64,000 bases of DNA from Amoebidium appalachense (GCA_963693365.1 CAVNZM010000006.1:10912001-10976000), one strand, 5' to 3'; numbered from the stretch's first letter, positions 1 through 23,132 are shown. Numbers and translations are program-made. The notes: a model not told the origin generated them from the letters alone.

Positions 1-37
1 GGGGGGGGGGGGGGGGGGGGGGGGAACCGGCACTTAC

Positions 38-1856
38 TGAGAGGTGCCACCGGCCTCAGCATAAACAGTGGGGGCACCGATGTAGCTCGACCTGATGTTC
101 ATGCCCGGGGCAAGAATGTCACAGCACCTGCAGAGAGGCAGGTCAGCCAGTGCCTAGTGACTAGCACCCTGCAGCCCATTGGCTGCTTACGTGCGTGCAG
201 TGTGCATACATCTGTGCAGGCATGCATTAAGATGCCGTGTTTGCGAGCTTTGCTTCTTCTTTTTAGGGTTGAACTCTAGGCCTGGTGTGTGTTGCAATGG
301 GAAATGAAGGGGAACAGGAGTGTCTATGCAGCACGTACTTTCCATAGTTCGATGACTGGGGCATCATCTCCGTGCCTGACCCGCAGCTGCCCGATGTGCA
401 GATGTACTGGCTGGCCACGGTGATGGCACCCTTTGCCGACCCAGGGCTGGTCTGGCAGGCATCCTTGCCGTCATTGCCTGCAGCCACCACCACCGTCACC
501 TTGTCGGCCACCAGGCGGTCCACCATATCATTCAGTAGCTCGATCTTGGTGGGCAGGCCCAGGGACAGGGAGGCCACGGCAGGGCGTGTCTTGTCTGGGC
601 GGTTGAGGATGCTGGCCATGCCGTAGTAGACCGCACGCAGGGACCCGGCACCACTGGGCCCAAATACTTTGACCGCCTTGACCTGCGCATTGGTCACCTG
701 GGGGGGGGGGGGGGGGGGGGTTAAGAATACTGGGGAGGAGGGGGTAGTCCTACACAAACCACTGCACTCACTAAGCAGTACTGGTGAGGGACAAGGTTCA
801 AACCATGGAATGGCATGCGTTTTTGAAAGGCAACCACACGGAGAGGATGGGCGGCGGGGATTTCTTTCTTTCTTCCTTCTCCTTTTTCTTTTCTTTCTTT
901 CTTTCTTTTTTTTTTTTTCGCGGGGGGGAGGGGGAGGGGGGGGGGGGGGGGGGTATTCTGTGAACCCCCCTGCCATACAAAGACAACATTTTTTTTTCCC
1001 ACTCCCAGTGCACCAGCAAGACTATATCTACATTTCACTGTTCTTTTCATCCCCTCCTGCCACCCTACCCACAACCACCAACCCCCCATGCATCCCCAGC
1101 TGCCACCAAGCATTCACCTACCCCCGTAGTCTCTCCAGCCACAATGCCCGCACAGTGTGTGCCGTGGCCATTTTCATCCATGGCCTCGTTTGTGTCGTGG
1201 CCCTTCAACTGCGGGTCAACATAATAGTAGCTGGCCCGGCCCGCCAACTGCACGTGATCAATGTACACCCCCGTGTCCACCACGTACACATCCACCCCGC
1301 TAGAATCCACCCGTTCTCCCTCACTGTATGGCTGGTGGTCGAGTGGCAAGTCGCGTTGGTCGATTCGGTCCAGGGCCCAGCTGTAGGGCCGCGACTCGCC
1401 CCGTCGGGTCACTGTACCTGCTGTTCTCACGACCAGGTCCTGTTGCACGTACAGGACGGTCTCGTCCATGCGGATGGGTGTGAGGCCTTCCTCGGTCAGG
1501 GTCATGGTTACGGCCCCAACGTTGATCTGCTCGTCGATGCTCACATTGTTGCTGAAGGGGTCCTGGGGGTGATGGGGTGGGGCATGTGAGATCCACTGTG
1601 TGCACACTGAAATGCAAGCTTGATTAAGGCGCACCAGACTAACACACATGTGGTGGTATTCACATGTCACATGCACAAAGGGCTGAGCGTGCTGTGCATT
1701 ACTTACTTGGGCAGAAGGGCTCGACCCGGAAGCCTGTCTCCTCTGGACGCGCTTGAAGGCAAAACTCTGAATGCGGACCTTTGCATATTCCTTGCTGTAT
1801 CTCGGGTCCAGCACGACAATGTACGACCCTGGTATCGCCTCTGTTTGGTTGTCTGC
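38..1856 (-). CDS. Subtilisin/proteinase K-like serine protease (S8), partial
   Basis: This is a secreted or vacuolar type endopeptidase of the proteinase K/cerevisin branch, incomplete at both ends. Four exons join in phase on the minus strand: 1856-1707, 1562-1122, 697-339 and 127-38, giving about 346 residues. The first exon carries an I9-type propeptide segment (GSYIVVLD). The second holds the catalytic Asp in VVDTGVYIDH and the catalytic His in NGHGTHCAGIVAG. The third holds AVKVFGPSGAG and the oxyanion-hole Asn in VVVAAGND. The fourth ends at GGTS, the catalytic Ser, where the usual next Met would instead be a CA-initial codon (Gln or His). All splice sites are GT-AG, with a strong GTAAGT donor after the last exon. 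The signal-peptide exon and the C-terminus were not found; the C-terminus lies beyond base 1. The family call is very secure; only the ends are missing. Confidence 0.9.
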
Positions 1857-4414
1857 CTGTGTGGTGCAGTGTGGGGTTAAACACAAACAATACTGGATGG
1901 CACGGTCTATCGATTGCTCAAACAAAGCATGTGCATGGCATAAAAAATGTGTGTGCGCTCACAAAGACTTTTATATGGTTATAGAGACACACAGATTATA
2001 GAAATAATACTGGGAATATACCCTGCAAAAATGACCATGAAACCTTCATGCTCGTGTTTGTGTGTCATGAGTACGACTTATTGAATCATTCCCCGAAGAT
2101 TAGTGTCCCTTTTCTGCTTGTACAGACAGGCAATAAGGAAACAGTTTGTGCCACACCCACGCAACATCTTTTGCCTTTGCCAATGCCCATGCCGATATCG
2201 GATTGTGAGAAAGTTAAAAAAAGAGACAGAATGTGGTGCCGCATAATTTTTTTCGCTTCTTTTCTTTTTTCTTTCTCAACCCCCCTCACCCTCCTTCCTG
2301 CTCCCTGCTCTATTTTATGACACGTTTTTAATTTCCCTTTCTTTCTTTCTTTCTTTCCTTCTTCACTTCTTCTTCTTCCTCTTCCTCTTTTCTCTTTTTT
2401 CTTTTTCTTTTTTCCTTTTTTTTTGTTTCTTTCTTTTTTTTTTTTTTTTTTTTTTGTTGGGGGGGGGGGGGGGGGGGGAGGGGGGGAGGGAGGGAGGGAG
2501 GGAGGGGGGACATATAGTAAGGTACGTTAAGATGTAGTGCGAATTTATAAAATGTGTATGTGAAGTGTTCTTCAAGCAAGGGATGTGTGTAATTGAATGT
2601 AGAAATTTGCGTATGTGCGTGCGAACCGCAAGGATTTCTACACATACAAATGCTGCAGCATGCATGCAATTACTCGCTCTATTATTATAGCACTTTTGTT
2701 CCACTCAGCAACAAGCAGTTTGTGCGAGTGGCTTCTGCCAGTCTGATGCAAAAGGATGGGGAAAAAAATGGACACGAACTTTTGGTCATCCTTCCCTCAA
2801 ATTCATTATCAAAGAAGCCTGGGGGTGTTATGCTCGTGCATTTGAGGCCCACGTGCGTATAAGCACATTGCATGCATGCTCTGCCTTGCTTCTGCAAACA
2901 ACGAATCATAAGTCACGGCATTCGTCAATCTACTTATCACGATATAAGCAGATGGCAGTGTGCGACAATTAGCCATCCGAGGATACATGAGCAACAACCC
3001 AAACGGAGCACGACATAGAGGGTGCACATACCAGGTACAGGGGTGATAGGCCCCGGGCGGCTTGCACACATGGACTGTGCAAGCATGCGCCTAGTAGTGT
3101 GAGGGCAGCAGACACACGGGCAAATAGTGGTCGCGGCATTTTATGAATTAGTCTGCAGGAAAAGGCGTACTCACTGGATAGGTCCCAGGGAGAGAATATA
3201 GCACGTAAACCGCAAATTTGAGCTGGGTTGTTGAATAATAACTCTCAATTCAATCTTGCCCAACTCGGACAGCAGAAATGTAGACGGAAACTGTGTGCCA
3301 CTGGGGTGTATGTGTACTGTGGTGAACGTTTGTCGCTGAGAAAACACCCAAGCTCAATACCAGCAACACAAAGCAAGGCCAGGCGGTCACGGCAAAACCT
3401 TTACACAGTGTCTACACTAGTCTATAAACGGCATTCGTGCGCTCAAGTGGATTCTGTGTTGGCTGCATGGCTCAGCTACAAAACTGGTTATTGAGTGTGT
3501 GTGCTGCCAAAATGGAGTAGTTGCTTTTCAAGCTGCTATGGGTAGTGTGATGAACAGTTTGATTAGACGTCAGTGGCTGCCGGTGTATGTCTCTTTACAG
3601 ATACCCACTCGAATACGAGGGCTGTTTGGCCACGTCAATACATGTGGCTATGTTCTGATTGCAGTGTATGATACTGAGAGACCAGAGAAAGGCCAAGCCA
3701 ATTTTTATCATGAATGATGGCGGGGCTGCGCATGCCTGGCTGCTGGCGTATGTATGCACAGTGTTGCGAGTGATCACCGTTGTGTGGTTGAAGAGCCCCT
3801 AATTTTGCAATCACGAGAATTGTTTATGATCGATTATTCAAAGCAATTATATCGGCTCAGAAGTTCTGGGCTTCATATCAAGTGAAGTTCGTGTTCGAAC
3901 CATGCCAACTGAGACCAGACTGAGATGCCTTGAAAAGTGTGAGCCCACGTGATAGAACGACTGTTAAGGAAGGCCGGCAAATGCAAAAATGTAGAGGCTC
4001 ATTTGTTAGTGGCAAGAAACTTCGCAAACTTATCATCACCACCAACCCATACACCGCAGTGATGCATACCAAAGTGCTTTATCCTATAGCCTTTGGCCTA
4101 ATTAATATCCTATTGGTTCTCATAACCTGAAAACCATTGGTTGAAAGAAATTTGACCAATTACAACAGAGGCTCGCACCTGGCCCGTAGGAATGTACACA
4201 GGTGCAGTCAGGTCATCCTATTGGTGAATAAATCAAGGGATTCTCATGATCCACCTGGAGCCTCGAGACTCCAGATTGAATCTCCAAGATCATAGTTGGA
4301 TACTTCACTTAATTGCCTGTTCGAGAACTTTTTGCCTATATTCGTTGTGTTCGAATCCAAAAAAGACTCAAAAGCTTTAAAAAAACAAGTTTGCATGTAA
4401 TCATTTTTTTCCCG
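1857..4414. other. No gene recognised; (CTTT)n/poly-T and poly-G block
   Basis: No recognisable coding exon is seen on either strand. A pyrimidine block rich in CTTT and T runs spans about 2336-2457 and is followed by a G-rich run with GGGA units to about 2509. The upstream exon(s) of the protease must lie in or beyond this stretch, but no in-phase signal-peptide exon could be established. Confidence 0.6.
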
Positions 4415-4508
4415 GAGGCCCATCGACACAGATATCCTAAAGGGATTGATTATTTGATGCCGAGGCCCATCGACACAGATATCCTAAAGGGATTGATTAT
4501 TTGATGCC
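4415..4508. repeat. Tandem duplication, 2 x 47 bp
   Basis: Two exact 47-bp copies, 4415-4461 and 4462-4508, each begin GAGGCCCATCGACACAG and end TTTGATGCC. They lie just outside the hAT-like element pair and look like a recent local duplication. Confidence 0.95.
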
Positions 4509-4574
4509 GAGATCATGAATTTAAAACCCTGGGCTGTGATCCTGAGTTCGGGTGAAGGTCAAAGGGCCCAGGTC

Positions 4575-5624
<1,050 letters not shown>

Positions 5625-5637
5625 CCCAGGTCACGAC

Positions 5638-6679
<1,042 letters not shown>

Positions 6680-6762
6680 GTCACGACCAGATCTATGTAG
6701 AGTTAGGCCCCTCAACCCCTAGCCCCCATGTTTTAGATTAAAAAAAAAAAAAAAAAAAAAAA

Positions 6763-6957
6763 CGGGGAACCCCAACTAATTGATTTCTCCTTGTAGTCTT
6801 TATGGTGTCTCGTAGAGAAAGTAAACCCTGATATATAGTCACCACCCGACATCTATGTACGTGATCATGATATACCGCTGAGGGGATATTCCGAGCAAAA
6901 CCCCCCCCCCATACCTGAGACTGGTTCTCTTTGCCTCGAGTAAACAGCGTAAACCCC
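6763..6957 (+). repeat. ~195-bp dispersed direct repeat, copy A, after an A23 tract
   Basis: The repeat begins CGGGGAACCCCAACTAATTG directly after an uninterrupted A run (about 6740-6762) and ends GTAAACCCC. The second copy is at 8887-9080, also directly after an A-rich tract, and differs by only a few substitutions and small indels. It may be the 5' end of a retroelement or a small non-autonomous element. Confidence 0.9.
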
Positions 6958-6962
6958 TTTTA

Positions 6963-7047
6963 GATTAATCTTCAAGATTAATCAATCTTGTATCCCGGGA
7001 ATTCTGGAAAATCGGTCAATTAGAGTGATTAATCTTCAACATTAATC
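6963..7047. repeat. Two GATTAATC-type palindromes
   Basis: 6963-6983 is a perfect palindrome with 10-base arms GATTAATCTT around one base. 7027-7047 is a one-mismatch copy. They lie between repeat copy A and the retrotransposon frame and could be protein-binding sites or element-internal structure. Confidence 0.6.
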
Positions 7048-7433
7048 TCAACTCCCCCTCAAAAAACGGAGTTTTTTCCCGTAAAAATGGTCCGACGGGG
7101 CTGAAACTTTCCATGAGCGAAGCAAACATATATAGGTTTGAAAGCCCAGCGGCTGGGTGTATGTTGCATATGGACTTTTCGGCACAGCGAGAGCGTGACG
7201 GTAGGTGAATATGGATATCGATGATCATTAATCAAGGAGCCACAGTGACTGCTGCAAGGCTTGAATGATTGATCTGAGTGTGCTTTATTGCATTATGATG
7301 TGGGGGGGAAAACGCTGCGTTTCAACAAAGAAATAGGAGAGCAATGCTTTTACACCCCTCGAGTGCAGTATACCATTGGTTGCTGTTCGAACAAGACCCA
7401 TTTATGGTGTGACGTATAGCCTTTTTTAGCTGT

Positions 7434-8620
7434 TGTAAACAAACAACACGGGCCGTGGCTACTTTTGAGGACCCTGCTTGTAGATTATCATCTCTGATCC
7501 TTAACATAGACAAATGTGGTGTTCTTGTACCTGATATAGCCAACAATTTACACACATTTACATTATTATCTAAACCTGTACCTATAGTTCCAGAATACAA
7601 ATATCTTGGTGTTCCGGTTGATTCTGTTGGTGTTATGTTTCCCCATATGGTCGAAAAGAGGGTAGAGTCGGCTCGTAAGCGGTTAGCTTTCTTCTCGGCT
7701 AATATTTCTAAAGACACACCCCTCCATCCTTCTATTAGACTTACATTTATTCGCACTTTTGTCTTCCCGGCATGTGAATATGGTTTACCCCTTCTCGCCG
7801 CTTGGATCAAGAAAGAGAGAACTAGAGCGCTTAAACCCTTGGCAAATTTCCTTGAAGCAGAAGTTGCCTCCTTTCTATCTAACAACTGTTGTAAACCTGG
7901 GCCTGTAACGCTCTCGATATATTATGGTCTGGTCCCAATAGCTGCTAGAGTATCCTATCTCGCGCTGAAATTCAATAAGCACATAAGCCGCGCTTAAAGA
8001 AGTATTTGCCCTCCCACCCTCTCTTCTCTATCCGACCTGTCCCCTCCTCCCCTCTCCCCTCTTTCCTTCCCTCTCTCTCCCCTTCTCCCCTGGGCACAAA
8101 TACAAATAAACCCCGCAATAGTGTGTGTGTGACTTTGGACTGCCACTTACTTATTAAACATGTACACAATCACAAGATAATCACGCAATATAACAAATGG
8201 AAAAAGATACCACACGACACTAGACCCGATGAAAGCATACACCTTGAAAAACTAAGCCTTATGTCTCGTTTTATATATACTGACCGCCTCAACCATATTG
8301 CCAAATATGGCACTCGCAAATGTACTACTATAACACCTAAATACATATTACCTTCCTGTAGAACTGGTCTTTCTCTAGCTGATGGTATTATTGATCAATT
8401 ACCACGCTTTTACTGTACACGTGCTATACAGTGGAGACTAATAAGTATAAGGTGGCATCATTTGCATGCCCAAACAACACACACACACACCAGTTTAACC
8501 GGTCATGTATCGCCAAATGTAGTTTGATAGACCACATAATACCGCAACACACACACGTCACATTCACAACAGACACCCAGAAAGATAGCCTACCTGTAAA
8601 TTACAACATCCTTGATTAAC
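7434..8620 (+). pseudogene. Non-LTR retrotransposon (LINE) reverse transcriptase, 5'-truncated and frameshifted
   Basis: The first frame (to 7997) matches the late palm and thumb of LINE reverse transcriptases: a LILNIDKCGVL segment like the GLxLNxxK motif, then EYKYLGVPVDS like the YLGV motif, followed by a helical segment ending at a TAA. Coding similarity then continues in another frame from about 8100 to 8527. A third frame to 8619 contains a Cys/His pattern (C-x4-H-x-H-x-F-x-R-x2-C-x3-C) typical of LINE C-termini. The catalytic YADD region and the endonuclease are missing. An A-rich 3' tail runs about 8793-8886. The element is dead because of truncation, frameshifts and a pyrimidine-rich insertion near 8020-8095. 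Confidence 0.75.
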
Positions 8621-8685
8621 TACGACCTGTTTATTAGATGTATTGATTGGCTTGAGAAACACATCACTACAAAATTCTAGCGCAT

Positions 8686-8687
<2 letters not shown>

Positions 8688-8757
<70 letters not shown>
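8688..8757. repeat. (CA)n microsatellite
   Basis: About 70 bp of near-pure CA repeat lies between the LINE remnant and its A-rich tail. Confidence 0.95.
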
Positions 8758-8886
8758 CCAGCTGATACCGAGTGCCCCAGGGGAGCCCCTTTAAAAAACA
8801 AAAAAGAATATAAAAAAAAATATAAAAAAAAATATAAAAATAATAATAATCAAAAAAAAAACAAAAAAAATAAAAAAATAAAAAAA

Positions 8887-9080
8887 CGGGGAACCCCAAC
8901 TAATTGATTTCTCCTTGTAGTCTTTATGGTGCCTCGTAGAGAAAGTAAACCCTGATATATAGTCATCACCCGACATCTATGTACGTGATCATGATATACC
9001 GCTGAGGGGATATTCCGAGCAACCCCCCCCCCATACCTGAGACTGGTTTCTCTTTGCCTCGAGTAAACAGCGTAAACCCC
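8887..9080 (+). repeat. ~195-bp dispersed direct repeat, copy B
   Basis: This is the second copy of the repeat at 6763-6957. It follows the A-rich tail of the LINE remnant and ends GTAAACCCC at 9080. The next ATG of a recognisable frame is at 9199. The flanks after each copy differ, so the repeat boundary is sharp. Confidence 0.9.
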
Positions 9081-9198
9081 ATTATCATCTCACACCCAAC
9101 TTGAACCCGTAGCGTTGCTGTGGATACACCCTGTCGTTTTTACTTTCTTTTTGTTTTCTTGTTTTCTTTTTTTTTGTTTTTGGTGTTGGACGCAAAGA

Positions 9199-9696
9199 AT
9201 GGAAGGGGACTTTGAAATAATATTTGATGATAGTGGTGGGTTTGAAGCCGGGGCAGTAGACTCAGACATCTTTAACGATTTCTTTGCTGACGAAAGCACA
9301 AGTGATACAGAAGATTATGTTGACAACGGTGATACCACACTCACAGGAAAATGGCGTATTTATGACGCCAAGCTTAGTAGAGTTAGCACTCAAAGCAGAC
9401 GATGTTGAAAACAGAAGCTTTTAGATACGTTCAGCAAGGAGACCTCGGAGATCCAGAAACGTTTGCTAACCCACTTTTCTGGAGAGCCAACCATTAGTAA
9501 CGTCCTCGACCTCTTCTTTTCACCACTCATTCTCCAGACACTGCTTGAGACTATCAATATTGGACTCCGTGCACGCAAGAAGAGGACTGCCACACTACAC
9601 GATTTACACGGTTTCCTGAAAGTGATATGCTATTTGTCATTCTACGGTGTACACATGTGTCCCCCTCCGTGCACGTGTTCTATGATGTTAAACTGA
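9199..9696 (+). pseudogene. piggyBac-like transposase N-terminal remnant with in-frame TGA
   Basis: One frame runs from an ATG at 9199 to a stop at 9694-9696, interrupted only by a TGA at 9406-9408. The first part is acidic (Asp/Glu-rich). The second part contains LDLFFSPLILQTLLETIN and later TLHDLHGFLKVICYLSFYG, resembling the start of the piggyBac transposase domain (F-F-x-x-x-L-I pattern followed by L-x-x-F-L). No catalytic Asp block follows, so it is a truncated, broken copy. The family call is tentative; no other identity was recognised. Confidence 0.4.
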
Positions 9697-18031
<8,335 letters not shown>

Positions 18032-18339
18032 TTAATGGGGCTTCTTCTTAGGTTATTCTAGGGTAGTTTTATAGCACATACAGGGGTTGTCTGAGTATAA
18101 GTTTCTCATACATTCAGATTGTAGAAATATTTGAAAATTTAAGATTCTAGCGGGCTGGACCATCCTGTCTACCTTGAGGATTTTTTCCGATCAACCCCCC
18201 CCCCCCCCCCCCCCCCCTCCCCCCCTTCCCAGCAACCCCTTCTCTGTTCTCTCTCTCTCTCTCTCTTGCTCTCTAGCTCTCGCTCTCTCTACGAGGCTCT
18301 CTCTCTCCGAGGCTCTCTCTCCCTCTCCCTCTCTCTCAG

Positions 18340-18373
<34 letters not shown>

Positions 18374-18583
18374 CCCCCCCCCCCCCTCCCCCCCCCCCCC
18401 CCCCCCTCTCTCTCTCCCTCCCTCCCTCCCTCCCTCCCCTCCCCCCGTTCCCCCCTCCCCCCTCAACCCCCCTCTCTCCACCACCCCCACCACACTCGTA
18501 AGTTGGGGGAAATAAGGAGAACCCCTATAGCTTAAATTGAAAAGATTGTCCAAATTTTTTTCCAAATTTTTTTTTAAACCCAA

Positions 18584-18626
<43 letters not shown>

Positions 18627-19220
18627 CTCCCTCCCTCCCTCCCTCCTCTCTGAGGCTCCCTGGTATCCCCTTCCCCTCATCATGATTCGCGCACACGACC
18701 AGCTTCTGGCCTGGCCAAATGCATTAGTTCTCTTAACACACACGTCACAGTGTATAGATCTATGTTAACACCCCCAACCTCCCGGTCTCCCCTTTCCCCC
18801 TCCATCCCTCCCCCCTTCTCCCCCTCCGCGTAACACACATCAACTTCTCCCACACGCACATATACGTCCGTTGCACGAGTCCCCAAGCTCTCCCTCCCCA
18901 CCCCCCCCCACCCCCCCCCCCACAACATCCAAATTCTCCCCCCACGTGCCATTCTACACATATCCAATTAACCCTCCTACCCCACCCGCTCCCTGGCCCC
19001 ATTACCCCCTCCCCCCTCCCACACCACACTACACACATTCACACTAACACCTACACATACACACAGATAGTCACATATATACACACTTAGGCACGCATCT
19101 ACACACACACACACACGAACACACACACAGGGGCGCACGGGCACACATCATGGTTTCTCCCGCCTCAATCCCCATTCCACGTAGTTACTGTAGCTCCCCC
19201 CCCTCCCCCCCCCCCCCTCC

Positions 19221-19259
<39 letters not shown>

Positions 19260-20589
19260 ACCAAGATCCCCCTCCCCTCCCCTCCCCCATGAAAGTAACA
19301 ACTCAAGTAGTAATCATTATAATACTCATATGATGAATGATATGACGCCACTGCCTCTCTTCCCCCCACCCCCACCCCCTCCGGATCCCCCCCTCATCCC
19401 CTTCACACCTCCCCCCCAAAAAACAAACAAACAAAAAAAAGAAACCAAAAAAAAAAAACCCCCACCCACCCAGCCACCCCCACCCAACCATACTCAAAGC
19501 CTACTGGGTGACTTGCGTAAAATCATACATTCATAGTATGCGTGTAAAAATTACCCGAAACTATGGAGCTTACGTGGAAGCGCATTCGGCCGCCGCCACA
19601 CGGCGGTCCGCCCAACGGGGTAGGGAGGGGGGGGGGGGGGGGGGGGGGGGGAATAAATAGATTTAAGATTGTGTGTAGGCTAGGCAGTGGTGAGGGGTAT
19701 GAAAATTAAGATTTTAGCAGGCTAGTGCTGAAAAACACGTAATATCTTAAGAATCTGGGCGACCCCTGTACACACAAACACACTGATGTTGGTGCTAATT
19801 CTAATACAGGTTAACATTGAGGTACTTTTCCTTGGAGTGTATGTACATAGGTGGGGAAGGGGATGGTGGGTTAACGTTTGTTAAAGAGTAGCAGATGGGG
19901 TGTGAATTCGCTGGGGTTGGAACCTGGACCAGTGGTGGGGGTGGGTGTCGGGAGTTGTGGTGTTCATGGGTTGATGGGTGATTGAGTTACTGTACGTGGG
20001 TGGGATGTGTGTGTGCGTGCATTGGTGTGTCAAAGGGAATGCAAGACAGAAACGTGTGTGGAAGGGATGGCCGGGTAGGGTGCAGTGGGGCACCCCAAAG
20101 GGGGGGGAGGGGGGGGGGGGGGGGGGGGGGGGGGGCGGGGCTTTCCCTATGTGTTTGTACTACTACTCGAGCTCGTACATTTGCAAATAGTATATGTTGG
20201 CTCTTGTAGCGCAGTTCCCTCCCGTGAGTCGGTGTAAGAATCCACAAAGTGACCGTACCTACCGGTGGTTGTTTTGCCCCCTCTTTGCTTGCACACCTTC
20301 AACATGATGGTGCCCCTGCCTCCTTCTACCGGTACGGCTCCCCTGTCCTCTATGCTGTACCAATTGTTATCATTACAACTAACGTGCTCCTGCCGTGGCT
20401 TCTACCACTGCGAACTTCCTCTTTGGCGGGTCTGCAATAGTACCAAAGGTATTCAAATACTCCCCTGGGTTTTCTGTGCTAGCCTCTCTCCACCTCCGAG
20501 CCCGCATATACTGGTTGCATCCCTCCCTCCTAGTACATAGTCACTAATCAAGTTGGAAGCTCATAAAATAAGTCGGTCACAAACCTGCA

Positions 20590-20626
<37 letters not shown>

Positions 20627-22237
20627 ATGTGGTCACAAACCTGCACATTCACATACAAACACTGGGGGGGAATAATGTGGGGGTGTCAGTGGTCGTGGTG
20701 GTTGGGGGTGTGGGGGGAAGGGGGGAGGGGGGGGGGGGGAGGGGGGGAGGGGGGGGGTCGGATAACTGCGGATAGGACGCAACGTATAGGTGTGGGGCCC
20801 AGATGGGGTGGGGTGGGGGGGGGGGTGGGGGGGGGGGAAGGGGGGGGGGGGGGGGGGGGCTAAAATGTGTGTGCAGGTGCGCGCATACGCAATTTTGTAT
20901 GTAAAAGTGAAAGTGTGTGTGTGTGTGGGTGCATTTGTGTGCACGTGGCGGTATGTCATCATGTGTGTTTCTGCATGCTTGTTTGGCCATGGGTGTTTGT
21001 GCGGTAAGGGAGGGCGGGGAGGGGGGGGGGGGGGGGGGGGGAGGAGGGGGGAGGGGGGAGGAAGGGGGGTGGGGGGGGACACTTATAGATGACACCAAGG
21101 CAGATGTGCATGGAAAAACTTAGCTTTGTGTATTCTTACAGAACTCCAACTTGCGATGATCTTTATTGTTTTCGAAAAACTGCTTTAAATACCCCAGCTC
21201 CGACACTGGCATACAAATGCCAACTAAAACGGTGTACAAAAAAGCCGCCATATTATGCACTCCCTCCCTCCCTCCGGGCCTTTCCCTCTCTCCCTCCCTC
21301 CCTCGAGCTCCCAAAGTGTCGAGGCTCCCTCCTCCAGCACGCCTGTCGACGTCGGTCTCAGACGTCTGATCTCGGAAGTTCTCGCAGCTCCGATAGATCG
21401 GGCCGTACCCGGAAATCATGCCCCAGCGATCCTCACGGCAGCTGGGCACAGTCGAAGGACGTCGAAGTGACAGCCAGCTCCCGTGACTGGTATCTCGGGG
21501 CCGGGGCATACAAGTCATGATGTCGACTGTATTCATGTTACTAGTCTTGGAGGTTTGAAAAACGAGAACCTCATGATCATTACAATAGCTCTGGGACGAC
21601 GATCAGCAACTCATGAACAGCTTTGAAAACCAGCTGCAGTCTCAGCTGCCTTCTAATCTTCAACACGGGCTTTCCTTCTGTCTTCTTTTTTTGTTTAAAT
21701 TTTCGTTAATCACATTCCCTTCGTTGATAATATGCACATCTCCTCCCAGCTTTTAATTGGGACTTCCTATGTAAAGTTTATTTGAGAATTACCGCCCCGA
21801 GGCTACCAGGGGGGGGGGGGGGGGGGGGGGTTGCCCAACAACTTCAATGCTTCGGAGCCCCTTCAACCCATTCGGTCAGCAGATCGGCTCGGCGATTGAG
21901 AAGATGACACGGCGGGCATATTATTGGTATTCACCACACACATGGCATTGAATCGAATTGCATACTTAATTAGTCCTTGTGTGAATGTTGGTTACATAAA
22001 ACCCAGTCTACCGCTTGCAGCTTGTGCCGCCTGTACTGCGAGCTCACAAGTGCAATTGGTTGTTTAAAGTTGCTCGGTGAACTTGTATCAAACACTTCAC
22101 AGGCAAGTGCAGCCAGCCCTCGAAAGTTTTACGTACAATATTAAAAGTGAGCGAGTCAGTGTAGAGAGTTCTTTGCACGTGTGTGTGAAGATGCATACGA
22201 TGTCGCGATGGTGTCGCATTATAGGTGCGGAAAAGAC

Positions 22238-22273
<36 letters not shown>

Positions 22274-22285
22274 CTAGAAGGGGAT

Positions 22286-22319
<34 letters not shown>

Positions 22320-22534
22320 AAGGCGCCCAAGAAAATGTGGGTGGGGCCTCGTACATTTTTGGGGTTACCGATACTCCATTTTCCAAAATTTAATACGAGC
22401 TATCAACACCAGCAGTACCCACTACGACTGGCTTCTTGCATACCCAGGTCACACGGCAATCAGCATTTCAACTAAAGTCATTCATTCGGTTTTCTTGCTG
22501 CCTTCACCTTGGCCACGTCCAAACATGCCTGAAT

Positions 22535-22613
<79 letters not shown>

Positions 22614-22783
22614 ACATGTGTGTGAGTGTGTGTGTCTGCATGCGTGCGTGTGTGTGTGTGTGTGTGTGTGCATGTGCGCATGCATGTGTGTATGTGTGTG
22701 TGTGTGTGTGTGTGGTGCGTGTGGGTGAGTAAGTGTGAATGTGTGGTGTGTGTGTGGGTGAGTGTGTGAATTTGAGTGTCAGC

Positions 22784-22852
<69 letters not shown>

Positions 22853-22909
22853 TGTGTGTGTGTGTTGAGTGTCACCACAAGAGAGTGGATGGGACGCATG
22901 ATTGTTTTG
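18032..22909. other. No gene recognised; homopolymer and microsatellite desert
   Basis: Poly-C and (TC)n occur at 18197-18430 and 18588-18640, a poly-C run at 19219-19259, G-rich blocks at 20102-20135, 20700-20860 and 21020-21080, a 20-base G run near 21811, (GT)n at 22241-22270 and 22538-22610, and (GA)n at 22800-22850. Unique sequence at 19540-20600 and 21090-22230 contains short open frames but no motif that could be tied to a protein family. Confidence 0.6.
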
Positions 22910-22915
22910 TTTATT
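22910..22915 (-). promoter_or_regulatory. Poly(A) signal AATAAA (minus strand)
   Basis: TTTATT on the plus strand reads AATAAA on the minus strand, about 220 bases after the tentative stop of the COA8-like gene. Confidence 0.45.
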
Positions 22916-23132
22916 TGCACTACATACGGAATATGTCACAAGTGTCTGGGGGGATACGTGTGCATTCTTGGTAAGCAAAGGCCGATATTATTAGAGACGG
23001 CACACAGAAGGAAAGGTGGGGGGGGGGGGGGGGGGGGGGGGGGGGATGCTTGTGTCCACTCACTATGAAAAACTGCAGTCATTACATATCCCATCCACAA
23101 CTACCTCCTCCCCACCCTCCCCCAGTGCAACA

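Noticed and set aside
2031-2049. Possible signal-peptide exon of the protease (minus-strand ATG at 2049, MKVSWSFLQ)
   Set aside because: The only nearby donor would end it in phase 1, while the next exon (1856) needs phase 0.
20249-20540. Hydrophobic open frame that might be a small membrane protein
   Set aside because: Short, no homologous motif recognised, and bounded by repeats; not enough to call a gene.
21089-21536. Overlapping frames of about 140 codons on both strands
   Set aside because: Neither frame has a recognisable motif and both include CCTCCCTC repeats.
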